Of a DNA stretch of 64,000 nt, positions 1-8,539 are shown one piece after another. The number at the start of each line of letters is the position of its first letter. The stretch's first letter is position 1. The translations under genes and the position numbers were made by a program. The notes under the pieces were generated by a model. That model worked only from the letters and a program-made list of their open reading frames with translations, was not told where the DNA came from and did not search any database. The stretch is taken from contig NZ_SRRU01000010.1 of assembly GCF_004784465.1 (NCBI RefSeq), forward strand, positions 186,001 to 250,000. Reading direction: 5' to 3'. Source of the stretch: Streptomyces griseoluteus (GTDB taxonomy: Bacteria; Actinomycetota; Actinomycetes; Streptomycetales; Streptomycetaceae).

Positions 1-453
1 GTCGTGCATCCGCAAGTGCCGCAGCCGTGCCTGGAGTTCACGGCGAGCGCTGATGTCGGAGACGGACAGCAGGGCGCCCGGCGTGCCCTCGGTCAGCGGG
101 GTGACGGTGATCCGCACCCAGACGGGGTCCCCGTCCGGCTGTTTCAGGCGCCGGGTGCAGCGGAGCCGGTCCTGGCGGCCGGCGAGCACCTCGCGGTAGG
201 TGTGCCGGGTGCCCGGGTCGGGGGCGAGGTCCACCAGATCGGCGGCCGGGCGGCCGGCCAGTGCCTCGGCGGTCGTGCCCAGCAGCGCTCCCAGCGCGGT
301 GTTGGCGTGCGCGACCAGCCCGTCGGGGGTCACCACGGCCATGGGGAGCGGGGCCGTGGTGAAGACCCGGTGGTAGGTCATGTGGTCACCGTCGGTCACG
401 GCTGACCGGTCGAGGTCTGCCGCGGGCGTCGGCCCTTCGGACGTTCCGCTCAC
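1..453 (-). CDS. cdgA: PAS-domain cyclic-di-GMP enzyme, 5' part only (CdgA-like)
   Basis: Only the first 151 codons lie in the window; the gene runs off the left edge. A GTG at 453 preceded by GGGAG gives a readable start. Residues about 27-140 form a PAS sensor domain (FTTAPLPMAVVTPDGL ... VWVRITVTPL ... LLSVSDISARRELQ). The last visible residues, LRHLRMHD, are the usual lead-in to a GGDEF domain (continuing DPLTGLPNR in relatives). The family makes or degrades cyclic di-GMP, which in Streptomyces controls the switch to sporulation through BldD. CdgA of S. coelicolor is a PAS-GGDEF-EAL protein that I recall sitting near this chromosomal position, so the name is an inference from the domain lead-in and context. 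The catalytic domains are not visible. Confidence 0.6.
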   Translation of the reverse strand, partial: MSGTSEGPTPAADLDRSAVTDGDHMTYHRVFTTAPLPMAVVTPDGLVAHANTALGALLGTTAEALAGRPAADLVDLAPDPGTRHTYREVLAGRQDRLRCTRRLKQPDGDPVWVRITVTPLTEGTPGALLSVSDISARRELQARLRHLRMHD

Positions 454-793
454 CGCTCGCTCCCGCAGTGCACTCGATCCCTGTCCGTGCCGGAAAGTGT
501 GCCGATCATAGAGGCTGGTCCCGGCCCCTTCCAGCCGGTCTTCAGTCTCCACGACCGACCCGCCCTCCTGACAGATCGTTTCTGCCCGGACCTGGACGGG
601 TTCTTGAGGTCCACGACCACTTGTGACGTTCCGTGAGTGGTTCGGGGTGTCGGTCGCCGGGTGGCCGCCGGGGTGGCCGCCGGAGGCGCAAACGGGCGTA
701 CTCACCCTTCCGGTTCAGGTAAACAGGGCATAGCGCAACATAAGCACACAGTCTGGGTGGTGGTGTCCCGAACCGCGACCGGAGGTCCCAGAC
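454..793. other. Divergent intergenic region
   Basis: A 340-base stretch separates the start of the PAS/GGDEF gene from the divergent metalloprotease. It should hold both promoters. I see no convincing paired -35/-10 boxes, RNA gene or long repeat. Relatives of CdgA are controlled by BldD, but I could not confirm a BldD box by eye. Confidence 0.5.
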
Positions 794-2047
794 GTGCCCA
801 AGCTGCGCAGCGCCGCCGCCGTGGCCACCACGATGTCGGCGCTCGCCGCGACCTCGATCCTCACCGGCCCCTCGGTGGCCGAACCCTTCTCGCCCGAGCC
901 CTGCGCGCTGCACCGCACCGACGCCCACCACTCCGAGGGCGTGGACACCTGGAACTCCGCCTACCCGCGCCCACGGGGCACGCTCGACGCGGCCCTGGTC
1001 TTCCTGTCCTTCCCGGACGCCGCCCCGCGCACCACCCCCGACGAGCTGACCGCCGACCACTTTCCGGCCACCAGCCGCTACTTCGGGCAGTCCTCCTACG
1101 GCCGCTTCACCCTGCGCCCGCACCCGATGGACCGCTGGCTGAAGATGCCGCGCCCGTCCACCGCGTACCGCATACAGCGTGACTGGGTGCCCGCGGACCG
1201 CTCCGCCTATCTGCGGGACGCGTTCGCCGTGGCCGACAAGGCACTGGACTTCTCCCGCTACGACGTGGTCTACCTGGTGGCCGACCCGGACGCGCCCGGC
1301 GTCGACTCCGACGCCACCAAGGTCGTCAACCTGGACTCGCCCGTCCGGCTCGACGGCACCGACGTACGCCGGGTCGTCACGGTCTTCGAGCAGCACCCGC
1401 CCGACCGGCTGGTGCTCGCCCACGAGACCGGGCACGTCTTCGACCTTCCCGACCTCTATCACCGCCCGACCGACTCCAAGGACGACTGGGACACTCACGT
1501 CGGCGACTGGGACCTGATGGGCAGCCAGTTCGGGGCGGCCCCGGACCTCTCCGGCTGGCACAAGTGGAAGCTGGGCTGGCTGGGCCCCCGCCAGGTGGCC
1601 TGCGTCCGGGGTACGGGCCCGACCCGGCTCACACTGGAGCCGCTCGCCGCCGGGCCCGGTGTCCCGGTGCGGGGCACGTCCGGCACCCCGGCCTTCGGGC
1701 TCGGCAACGGCACCAAGCTCGCCGTGGTGCGCACCGGCGCGGACACCGCCCTCGCCTTCGAGGCGCGCGGACCGGCGGGTAACGACCGTACGGCGTGCAA
1801 GCAGGGCATCCTCGTCTACCGGGTGCACGCCGGCGTCGAGTCCGGGGACGGCCCGGTCGACGTGGTGGACGCCCACCCGCACACCGAGGCGTGCTGGGAG
1901 AACTCCGTCTATCCGCCACTGGCCGACGCGCCGGTGTCGCTGGGGGAGAGCTTCACCGTGCCGGGGGACGGGGTGAAGGTGGAGGTCGAGGAGCGCACCC
2001 CGGCCGGGGCCTGGACGGTACGGATCACACCGGGGGAGGGCGCCTGA
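794..2047 (+). CDS. Secreted M6-like (immune inhibitor A type) metalloprotease
   Basis: This 417-aa protein starts at a GTG with GGAGGT seven bases upstream. Residues 1 to about 30 form a signal peptide (basic start, then an Ala/Thr/Ser-rich hydrophobic stretch ending near SVAEP), so it is probably exported. The zinc-protease motif HETGH lies at residues 210-214, followed by VFDLPDLY, and GDWDLMG follows as in M6 domain proteases. A C-terminal beta-rich part closes the protein. The family hydrolyses extracellular proteins using zinc bound by the two histidines of HExxH plus a third ligand. It stands alone, with a terminator and tRNA-Lys downstream. The family call is good; the substrate is unknown. 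Confidence 0.8.
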   Translation: MPKLRSAAAVATTMSALAATSILTGPSVAEPFSPEPCALHRTDAHHSEGVDTWNSAYPRPRGTLDAALVFLSFPDAAPRTTPDELTADHFPATSRYFGQSSYGRFTLRPHPMDRWLKMPRPSTAYRIQRDWVPADRSAYLRDAFAVADKALDFSRYDVVYLVADPDAPGVDSDATKVVNLDSPVRLDGTDVRRVVTVFEQHPPDRLVLAHETGHVFDLPDLYHRPTDSKDDWDTHVGDWDLMGSQFGAAPDLSGWHKWKLGWLGPRQVACVRGTGPTRLTLEPLAAGPGVPVRGTSGTPAFGLGNGTKLAVVRTGADTALAFEARGPAGNDRTACKQGILVYRVHAGVESGDGPVDVVDAHPHTEACWENSVYPPLADAPVSLGESFTVPGDGVKVEVEERTPAGAWTVRITPGEGA

Positions 2048-2061
2048 GCCGGGGTACGCGA

Positions 2062-2087
2062 AAGGCCCCCGCTCACGCGAGGGCCTT
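2062..2087. terminator. Hairpin terminator after the metalloprotease
   Basis: AAGGCCC at 2062-2068 pairs with GGGCCTT at 2081-2087 around a GC-rich loop, 15 bases after the protease stop. The symmetric A/T flanks would let it work for the plus-strand protease and the minus-strand tRNA-Lys. Confidence 0.7.
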
Positions 2088-2096
2088 CGTTGTCTG

Positions 2097-2170
2097 TGCG
2101 CCGCCAGGGACTCGAACCCCGGACCCGCTGATTAAGAGTCAGCTGCTCTAACCAACTGAGCTAGCGGCGC
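2097..2170 (-). tRNA. tRNA-Lys (anticodon CTT)
   Basis: Read on the minus strand, a complete cloverleaf begins GCGCCGC at 2170 and ends GCGGCGC plus discriminator A at 2097. The D arm (TAGCTCAGTTGG), the anticodon loop around GACTCTTAATC and the T arm (GGGTTCGAGTCCC) are all canonical. The anticodon CTT reads AAG lysine codons, the main lysine codon in this GC-rich genome. CCA is not encoded. The last ten bases of the upstream protein gene overlap its 5' end. Confidence 0.97.
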
Positions 2171-2736
2171 CTGCTGACGTCGTAGACATTAGCATCCTGG
2201 TCGGCGGGAGGAAAAATCGATACCCGGGCCGCCGCACGGGCCGCGCGCACCGCCGCCCAGAGCACCACCTCCGGGCCGGGAAGCCAGGGATGCCGGGTGT
2301 CCGGTGCGACCAGCCAGCGGGACCCCGCCGAAGCGGGGCCGGCGTCTCCCTCCAGCGCCGGGACGGTCACCGCGTCGCCGGTGCCGTGACAGAGCAGCGG
2401 CGGTACGGCGTGGGTGCGCGGGCCCCACTCCTCCCAGGCCAGCAGGGAGGGCAGCCGGTGGGCCGTGCCCGGCGCCGCGAACAGCAGGGTCCGGCCCCGG
2501 TGCACCGCGACCGGGCCGCAGCCCGGACCATCCGCCCCCCATAACCGGTCCAGCATCCGGCGCCCGAACACCGAGGGCGCGCTCACCACGTCGAAGACCG
2601 TGCCGCAGGGCAGCACGACGGGGGCACCGGGCCGCTCCTCCCAGAAGGCGAGCGTGCTGCGCGGATACGTGCCGGCGGAGGCGAGCCAGGCGGCTCCCTC
2701 GGCGGTGGCTGCGGTGACGTCCGGTGCGCTGGTCAT
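2161..2736 (-). CDS. Prim-pol-like hypothetical protein
   Basis: This 191-aa protein starts at the ATG at 2736 and ends with a TAG at 2161-2163 inside the tRNA-Lys gene, so its final codons come from the tRNA 5' end. There is no clear ribosome site. The pattern CGTVFDVVSAP ... GCGPVAVHRGRTLLFAAPGTA ... SRWLVAPD resembles small actinobacterial proteins usually labelled 'bifunctional DNA primase/polymerase N-terminal domain'. The metal-binding residues of an active prim-pol are not evident. A shorter protein with the same layout lies at 10891-11298. Function unknown; the family assignment is tentative. Confidence 0.6.
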   Translation of the reverse strand: MTSAPDVTAATAEGAAWLASAGTYPRSTLAFWEERPGAPVVLPCGTVFDVVSAPSVFGRRMLDRLWGADGPGCGPVAVHRGRTLLFAAPGTAHRLPSLLAWEEWGPRTHAVPPLLCHGTGDAVTVPALEGDAGPASAGSRWLVAPDTRHPWLPGPEVVLWAAVRAARAAARVSIFPPADQDANVYDVSRRR

Positions 2737-2858
2737 GCACACAGGTGTACCGGCCGTGAGCGGGCCGTTTCCCTGGGTTGCGGAAAATGGGGACACCGGG
2801 GGGCGGGAGGGGGTATCTTGCCCACCTGGCATATGCCACGTGCGCGGGCGGCGGCCCC

Positions 2859-3230
2859 CTAGTGCGGGTCGACCGCGCGTCGGCCCTCGGGGTCGGCGCC
2901 CCGCATCAGGTCCCGGCCGAACTCCACCATCTTTCTGGCATAGTCCTCGGTCCACTCCGCCCGCTCGGCGATGTCCGCCGCCGTGAGCCGGTCGAACCGG
3001 CGGGGATCGGCGAGCTGGGCCGCCGCGACGGCCTGGAACTCCATGGCCCGGTCGGCAGCCGCGCGGAACGCCTGGGTCAGGTCGGTGGCCCGCGTCAGCA
3101 GGGCGCGCGGGTCGTCGATCGACTCCAGGTCGAAGAAATGCTCCGGATCGGCGGCCGCCTCCGCGGGCTCGAAGAGCAGGGGCGCGGGGCGTAGCCGCGG
3201 TTCGTTCCGACGCGGCGAGGGCTCCGCCAT
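2859..3230 (-). CDS. Conserved hypothetical protein, 123 aa
   Basis: The ATG at 3230 follows a strong GAGGAGGAG about nine bases upstream. The protein is soluble, charged and probably helical, with FEPAEAAADPEHFFDLESIDDPRALLTRATDLTQAF in its first half (two overlapping helices by eye) and a C-terminal region around WTEDYARKMVEF. I recognise no catalytic motif or membrane segment. It lies on the same strand, 126 bases downstream of the helicase gene, so it may be part of or follow that operon. Function unknown. Confidence 0.6.
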   Translation of the reverse strand: MAEPSPRRNEPRLRPAPLLFEPAEAAADPEHFFDLESIDDPRALLTRATDLTQAFRAAADRAMEFQAVAAAQLADPRRFDRLTAADIAERAEWTEDYARKMVEFGRDLMRGADPEGRRAVDPH

Positions 3231-3356
3231 GTCCTCATCTCCTCCTCGTACGTTCGCTGCACTCGGTCCCGCCTGCAGCCGGACCACCGTCCATTGTCCC
3301 GCGCCCACGCAAGACCGCCCCGGGGCCAGACCCGCACCCACGGTCAGACCGCCGTT

Positions 3357-4694
3357 TCACGGCTGGTACGGCACCCGGTGTTCGGCCAGGTGGGCGAGAA
3401 CGGCGTGATTCGCCTCCCACCCGTCCGGGAACTTCACCAGGGTCCCGAGCTGGACCGGTTCCGTGGACGGGTACTCGTCCAGCAGGCAGCTCACGCCCGC
3501 GCGGCAGACCACGATGCAGGCGTGACGGTGGCGGGAGGCGAGGACGCAGAGCCGGCCGGTCTCCAGGTGGAAGGCGGTGGCGTCCGGGCGGCCGGAGAGC
3601 GGGTGCAGGACCACCGTGACGTCGTACTCCCGGCCCTGGAGCCGGTTCGCGGTGTCCACCGTGACGCCCACCACGCCCAGCTCGGCCAGGGCCGCGCGGA
3701 CCGCGGCCGCCTGGTCCCGGTGGGCGGTGCCCACGGCGACCCGGTCGGCGGTCAGCGGCGCCGGTGTCTCCGCGCGCTCGGAGAAGGCCGCGCCCCCTCG
3801 GTCCAGCAGCCGCCGCACCACCGCGGCCACCGCCCGCACCGCCTCCGGGTCGGTGCGCGGGGTGTGCCGGGCCGGCAGCTCCAGCAGTCCCCAGCCGGAC
3901 TCCGCCGCCTCGTCGATCACCCGGTCCGGCCCCGAACCGTCCGACGGCACCGCGAAGGCGAGCCGCCGCTCCCCGTGCCCGGTCCCGCTGCGGAACGGCG
4001 TGTACGGATAGAACGCGGCCGACACCAGCGGCGCCGCCGACGCCGGCAGCCGCCAGGACACCGGGAGCCGGTGCTGCGGGAGGCCGGGGTTGTGCGCCAG
4101 CAGCGTGGTCACCGCCGAGGCGGAGGGGTCGTAGGACAGGCCCGCCCACTGGTCGCCGCCCACCGTGGAGAACGGGTCCAGCTGGCCGGGGTCGCCCACG
4201 AACAGCGCCCGCTCGAACAGCCCGGCCACGGCCAGCAGCGAGTCCGAGCGCATCTGGTACGCCTCGTCCACGATCGCGTGCCGCCACGGCTCGTCCACCT
4301 TGACGTGCGCCCACTTGGCGGCCGTGGAGAGCACCACCGGGAGCCCGCCCAGATCGCCCGCCCTGGCGGACGTACGGACGCCCGGCAGCGCGTCCAGCGC
4401 CTTGTCGTAGGCGTCGGTGTCGCTGCTGTGCAGGCGGCCCACCGGCAGGTCGGGGTCCTTCTCGGCGAGGCGCAGCACCAGGTCGTCCACCTGGGCGTTG
4501 GTCTGCGCCACCACCATCAGCGGGCGGCCCGCCCCGGCCAGCTCCAGCGCGGCCCGGACCACCAGTGTCGACTTGCCGGCGCCGGGCGGGGAGTCGACCA
4601 CCACACCGCGCTCCGTGCCGTGCAGGGTGTCGGCGAGGATCGCGTCCGTGGCGCGGGTGGCGGCGGCTCCGGGGTCGAAGTCCACGGTCGTCAC
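3357..4694 (-). CDS. SF1 (UPF1/Dna2-like) AAA helicase
   Basis: This 445-aa protein starts at a GTG that overlaps the upstream stop codon (GTGA), with GGAGG 10 bases upstream. It carries superfamily 1 helicase signatures: Walker A GAGKST at residues 38-43, Walker B IVDEAY near 141-146, motif III GDPGQ at 167-171, a motif V-like stretch VDTANRLQGREYD and a motif VI-like LASRHRHACIVV. Such proteins couple ATP hydrolysis to movement along nucleic acid. It is short for the family, without obvious accessory domains. It is the last gene of a translationally coupled trio with a 532-aa protein and a Cas4/RecB-like nuclease, which suggests a split nuclease-helicase acting on DNA ends. The role is inferred. 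Confidence 0.8.
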   Translation of the reverse strand: MTTVDFDPGAAATRATDAILADTLHGTERGVVVDSPPGAGKSTLVVRAALELAGAGRPLMVVAQTNAQVDDLVLRLAEKDPDLPVGRLHSSDTDAYDKALDALPGVRTSARAGDLGGLPVVLSTAAKWAHVKVDEPWRHAIVDEAYQMRSDSLLAVAGLFERALFVGDPGQLDPFSTVGGDQWAGLSYDPSASAVTTLLAHNPGLPQHRLPVSWRLPASAAPLVSAAFYPYTPFRSGTGHGERRLAFAVPSDGSGPDRVIDEAAESGWGLLELPARHTPRTDPEAVRAVAAVVRRLLDRGGAAFSERAETPAPLTADRVAVGTAHRDQAAAVRAALAELGVVGVTVDTANRLQGREYDVTVVLHPLSGRPDATAFHLETGRLCVLASRHRHACIVVCRAGVSCLLDEYPSTEPVQLGTLVKFPDGWEANHAVLAHLAEHRVPYQP

Positions 4695-6289
4695 AGCACG
4701 TCCTCCTCGGTCACCGCGTCCGGGATCTCCGGCACGGGCTCACCGGGCGGCCCGCCGTGCGTCCACGGGGTCTGCTCCGGGTCGGGCAGCTTGGCGCCGC
4801 CCCGCTGCTCGTGCTCGAAGAGGGTGAAGCACACCGCGTCGCCCTTCTCCGGCACCGAACCGGCCTCCGGCTCCTTGCCCCGGCCCATCTTGTCCATGAT
4901 CCGCAGCACCAGCACGCCGTCCTCCGGCGCGCCCTCGTACCCGGCGAACTCCGCCGTCTGCGCCCTGCCGTTCAGCGAGCGGTACACCTTGGCGCGCTCG
5001 CCCAGGTGCGGACGGTCCTCGGTGCGCACGGTCACCAGCGGGCGCGGGCTCGGCCGCCTGCCCTCGCTGTACGCCATGACCACCTCGGTCACCTCCCCCG
5101 CGAACGCCTCCCCGGCCAGCCGCCGGGCCGCCATCACCAGCGGGTCGTCCAGCGCCTCCTGCGCCTCCAGCCGGGCCTGCTCGCGCTCGCGCCCGGCCAG
5201 CTTGTTGGCGGCGGTCACCGCGTCGTCCCGGCGCGGCTGCGGGGGTTCGCCCGCGGTGATCCGGTCCCGGTGCGCGGTGAACGACCAGCGGTCCCGGGTC
5301 CACCGCTCCTCGACATGCCCGCCCTCGGGGAGCGTCCGCAGCAGGTCGAGCCCGCGCCAGACCGCGTCCCAGGTCGGCCGGGTACGGCTCTCGACCAGGT
5401 CGCGGATCTCCCGCTCGGCGGCGGTGAGGGCGGTGAGCAGGTCCTCGGCCCTCGGGGCGTCCTCGGCGGTGGCCAGCGCGGTGCGCACCCGGTCGTACCG
5501 CTCGATGGCCGGGGCCAGCAGCTTGTTGTCGAACGCCGGGTCGGTGGCCGGGCCCGCCGGGGGACACAGCAACTGGCCCGCCGCGTCCCGCGCCCGCTCC
5601 GCCCGCGCGGCCGCCTCGGCCCCGGACTCACCCTCGGGCGGGTCGATCCAGGCCAGCAGGGCGCCCAGATGCTGGTCCTCCACCATGGACTGACCCGTGG
5701 CCCAGTGCCGGGACAGCACGTCGGTCAGCGCCAGCAGCAGCGAGGAGCCCGGCACGCGGGACCGCTCGCCGTAGTGCGTGAGCCAGCGGCCCAGCAACGG
5801 CACGCGCGGCGGCGCCGGATACGGCGTCTCAGGCTCCTGCTCGGCCGTACGCCGGAACCGCATGGAGCGGCCCAGCAGCCGGACGAGGTCCAGACCCGCG
5901 CGGCTCGGCACCACGATCTGGGGCGCGTCCACACAGAGGTCCACCTCGACCTTGACGCGCTTGCCGGTCTCCGGGTCGGTGTCGGTGCGCTCGGCCGTCT
6001 CCACCGCCTCCGCGCAGGAGTCGAGGTGCGGCAGCACGATGTCGGCCAGCTCGGCGAGGAACGCGAAGCGCTGGTCGCGGTCGCGGGGCTGCGGCACGAC
6101 CAGCAGCCGGGGCGCGTCCCGGTCGGTGCCGACCAGCGCGCCCAGCGGGGCGCCCGTCTCACCGGCGGTGGTCAGCGGGACGAACACCAACGGACGGTCG
6201 GACAGATGACGGTGCCGTACGGTCGCGGCAGGCTGGGCGCGGCCGGTGGCGACCGCCTCCAGGCGGGCCAGGGTGGCGATCAGGGACAC
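4691..6289 (-). CDS. Protein of unknown function in the nuclease-helicase operon
   Basis: This 532-aa protein starts at the GTG at 6289, whose first ten bases overlap the end of the nuclease gene, and its TGA overlaps the helicase start by four bases. I recognise no domain. By eye the N-terminal third is mixed alpha/beta (RPLVFVPL, RLLVVPQPRD, VEVDLCVDAPQIVVP). The middle is strongly helical and charged (REREQARLEAQEALDD). A C-terminal region, VVMAYSEGRRPSPRPLVTVRTEDRP, could be a nucleic-acid-binding barrel. There are no membrane segments or signal. Tight coupling to a nuclease and a helicase suggests a subunit of one complex. Confidence 0.75.
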   Translation of the reverse strand: MSLIATLARLEAVATGRAQPAATVRHRHLSDRPLVFVPLTTAGETGAPLGALVGTDRDAPRLLVVPQPRDRDQRFAFLAELADIVLPHLDSCAEAVETAERTDTDPETGKRVKVEVDLCVDAPQIVVPSRAGLDLVRLLGRSMRFRRTAEQEPETPYPAPPRVPLLGRWLTHYGERSRVPGSSLLLALTDVLSRHWATGQSMVEDQHLGALLAWIDPPEGESGAEAAARAERARDAAGQLLCPPAGPATDPAFDNKLLAPAIERYDRVRTALATAEDAPRAEDLLTALTAAEREIRDLVESRTRPTWDAVWRGLDLLRTLPEGGHVEERWTRDRWSFTAHRDRITAGEPPQPRRDDAVTAANKLAGREREQARLEAQEALDDPLVMAARRLAGEAFAGEVTEVVMAYSEGRRPSPRPLVTVRTEDRPHLGERAKVYRSLNGRAQTAEFAGYEGAPEDGVLVLRIMDKMGRGKEPEAGSVPEKGDAVCFTLFEHEQRGGAKLPDPEQTPWTHGGPPGEPVPEIPDAVTEEDVL

Positions 6290-7473
6290 GGCACGGCCTC
6301 CCGGTCCGCCGCCTCGGCGAGCGCCTCGGCGCGCAGGGCGGCGGCCCGGCGCAGCGCGGCCACCACCGGGTCGGCGGGGTCGCCGCTCTCGCCGCGTGCC
6401 GCCGAAAGCACCTCCTGGACCGTGCCCAGAGAGCCCAGCTCGGCGCGGAGCGGACGGCCCAGCCGGGTCACCGCGTCCGCCGCGCGGGACCGCTCCCGGC
6501 AGTGGAAGGCCAGCTCGCAGGAGGACAGGCACTCGGGCGCGTAGGTCGCCGGTACCGCGTCGACGGCGGCCGTCAGCTCACCGGCGGGGCGCTCCGGGTC
6601 GAAGCAGGTGCCCTCGGGCAGCTCCTCGGCGATGGTCTCCACGCGGGTCAGCCGGGCGAGCTGCCGCGCGGTGACCGCCCGCTGGGCGCGTACGTCCACC
6701 GCGCGGGCGGTGGCCAGGTTGGAGAAGTCCTTCGGGCACACCAGCAGCACCTCGTGCCGTACGGCGGGCGGCGGGCTCAGCCGGGCCGCGACCGCCTCCA
6801 GCGCCAGCACGTACACCGCCGCCTGCCGGGCGGCCGCGCCCACCTTCGCCGGGTCGGCCGAGCCGTCCAGCATCGGGAACGACTTGATCTCCACGACCGT
6901 CCAGCCGCCGTCGGGGTGTACCACCACCGCGTCCGGCTCCAGGAAGGCGGGCGAACCCGCCACGTCCAGGGCGAGCATCGGGTGGTCCAGCAGCGTCCAG
7001 CCGCCCGCCGTGACCGCCTCGCGCAGCGCCAGCGCCGTGCGCGCGGTGCGGCCCTCGGGGCCCGGCGCGCTCAGGTCCGGCACCGCCGCCCCGGCGGGCG
7101 GTTCGGCGGCCGGGTCCAGCAGGGTGTGGGTGAGCCGCAGCAGCTCGGCGCCGCCGTCCGCCTTCACGCGGGCCTCGAAGGTGTTGCCCCGGATCAGCGC
7201 GAACTGGGACTGCCCGTAGTCCGAGGGTGCGCCCAGCGCGCCCGCGAGCGCGGCCTTGTCCACCCCCGCGCCGTCCAGGATCGCGCGTCTGCGGCAGCCG
7301 GGGTTGGCCGCGAGCGCCGCGAGGGCGCGCGCGTCCAGCGCCTTGGCCGGTACGTCGGGACCGCGCAGCTCAGCGAGCCGGTGCCGCAGCGCCGTCCCCC
7401 GCGTCGCTGGGGGAGGCGTCGGTTCCGGCCGCGGGGTCGAGCCGCGACTCGCGCTGCCGTGGAATTCGCTCAC
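6280..7473 (-). CDS. PD-(D/E)XK (RecB/Cas4-like) nuclease with predicted Fe-S cysteines
   Basis: The core shows FLEPDAVVVHPDGG followed by WTVVEIKSFP (about residues 178-195), the D...(E)xK active site of RecB/Cas4 nucleases. One cysteine near residue 288 (GTCFDPE) and a C-terminal cluster CLSSCELAFHC give four cysteines placed as in Cas4, AddB and Dna2 4Fe-4S nucleases. The family cuts single-stranded or end DNA. The start is uncertain: I chose GTG 7473, but GTG 7497 is possible. Either way the N-terminus overlaps the PAP2 gene by roughly 100 bases, and the 3' end overlaps the next gene by ten. The product would be about 397 aa and cytoplasmic. Confidence 0.78.
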   Translation of the reverse strand: MSEFHGSASRGSTPRPEPTPPPATRGTALRHRLAELRGPDVPAKALDARALAALAANPGCRRRAILDGAGVDKAALAGALGAPSDYGQSQFALIRGNTFEARVKADGGAELLRLTHTLLDPAAEPPAGAAVPDLSAPGPEGRTARTALALREAVTAGGWTLLDHPMLALDVAGSPAFLEPDAVVVHPDGGWTVVEIKSFPMLDGSADPAKVGAAARQAAVYVLALEAVAARLSPPPAVRHEVLLVCPKDFSNLATARAVDVRAQRAVTARQLARLTRVETIAEELPEGTCFDPERPAGELTAAVDAVPATYAPECLSSCELAFHCRERSRAADAVTRLGRPLRAELGSLGTVQEVLSAARGESGDPADPVVAALRRAAALRAEALAEAADREAVPCP

Positions 7474-8323
7474 CCGCGGAAGTCTGGCATCCGTCACTGA
7501 CAATCGGAGCGGGACCGGCGTTTCCGGCCGCCGTGAGCGGGGCCGCCCAGGCGGTCAGCCGCAGCCGCGCGGCCGTCGCGGTCCGCGTCACGTACGGGGC
7601 CAGGAGCAGGCCCGCGCCCATCACGACCGCGCCCGCGACCGCGTCCAGGAAGTAGTGGTTGGCGGTGCCCATGACCACGATCGCGGTCAGCAGCGGATAG
7701 CCGACCGCGGCGACCCTGGTCCAGCGGGAGCGCCCGTACTTCCACAGCACCACCCCGCAGAACAGCGCCCAGCCGACGTGCAGGCTCGGCATCGCCGCGT
7801 ACTGGTTGGTCATCCCGCCCATGCCGCGCGGGGCACTCGCCTCGCCGCCCCACCAGCCGTACGAGCTGTAGTGCGCCATGGTGTCCACGAAACCGTGGCC
7901 GGGGGAGAGCAGCCGGGGCGGGCAGGTGGGCAGCAGGGTGAAGCCGATGAGTCCTATGAACGTGGACGTCATCAGCCAGGTGCGGGCCGCCCGGTAGTGC
8001 TCGGCGCGGGCACGGAAAAGCCACACCAGTACCGCGGGCGTGACGACGTAGTGCAGGGAGGCGTACCAGAAGTCGGCCGGTATCCCGAGCCAGGGCTCCG
8101 CCGTGAAGAGACGGTTCAGCGGGTGCTCGGCGTTCAGGTACAGCGCCTTCTCGATGCCGAGGATGGCCAGACCGTGGTCCACGGCCGTGGAGACGTCCCC
8201 GCGCGCGAGGAGCCGTCCGGCGGTGTAGCAGCCGTAGACCAGCAGGATCAGCGGCAGCTCGGTCCACCAGCGCGGCCCGGTGGCCGGCACCGCCCCGGTG
8301 TCCGCTGCCTCGGTCTGCGGCAT
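7370..8323 (-). CDS. PAP2-family membrane phosphatase / phosphotransferase
   Basis: This 317-aa protein starts at the ATG at 8323 behind GGGGGAGGG. It has about six membrane helices and the three PAP2 phosphatase signatures in the AUR1-like form: LLPTCPPR, PSLHVGWA with its catalytic histidine, and GTANHYFLDAVAG. Family members act on lipid phosphates or transfer phospho-head groups at the membrane. The last ~35 residues are Pro/Ala/Asp-rich and overlap the nuclease gene in another frame, so they may be a poorly constrained tail. The substrate cannot be read from the sequence. Confidence 0.82.
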   Translation of the reverse strand: MPQTEAADTGAVPATGPRWWTELPLILLVYGCYTAGRLLARGDVSTAVDHGLAILGIEKALYLNAEHPLNRLFTAEPWLGIPADFWYASLHYVVTPAVLVWLFRARAEHYRAARTWLMTSTFIGLIGFTLLPTCPPRLLSPGHGFVDTMAHYSSYGWWGGEASAPRGMGGMTNQYAAMPSLHVGWALFCGVVLWKYGRSRWTRVAAVGYPLLTAIVVMGTANHYFLDAVAGAVVMGAGLLLAPYVTRTATAARLRLTAWAAPLTAAGNAGPAPIVSDGCQTSAGERIPRQRESRLDPAAGTDASPSDAGDGAAAPAR

Positions 8324-8539
8324 CCGATCGCCCTCCCCCTTCGCGCTGGCCTGGCACCCCCCGCGGGCGCCGTGACACTTTACGGTGTCGGTCCGCCCGT
8401 CCGCGCGGGCGTTCCGGCTCTCGAAGACGCCCGTATCGCCCGCCGGGTTGCCCGGGGGAGCGGTGCGCCATCATGGAAGGACCCGGCGAACGGGTTTCCC
8501 CGGCGTCCACTCGGCGTCCCTCTTCCGGAAAGGTTCCCC

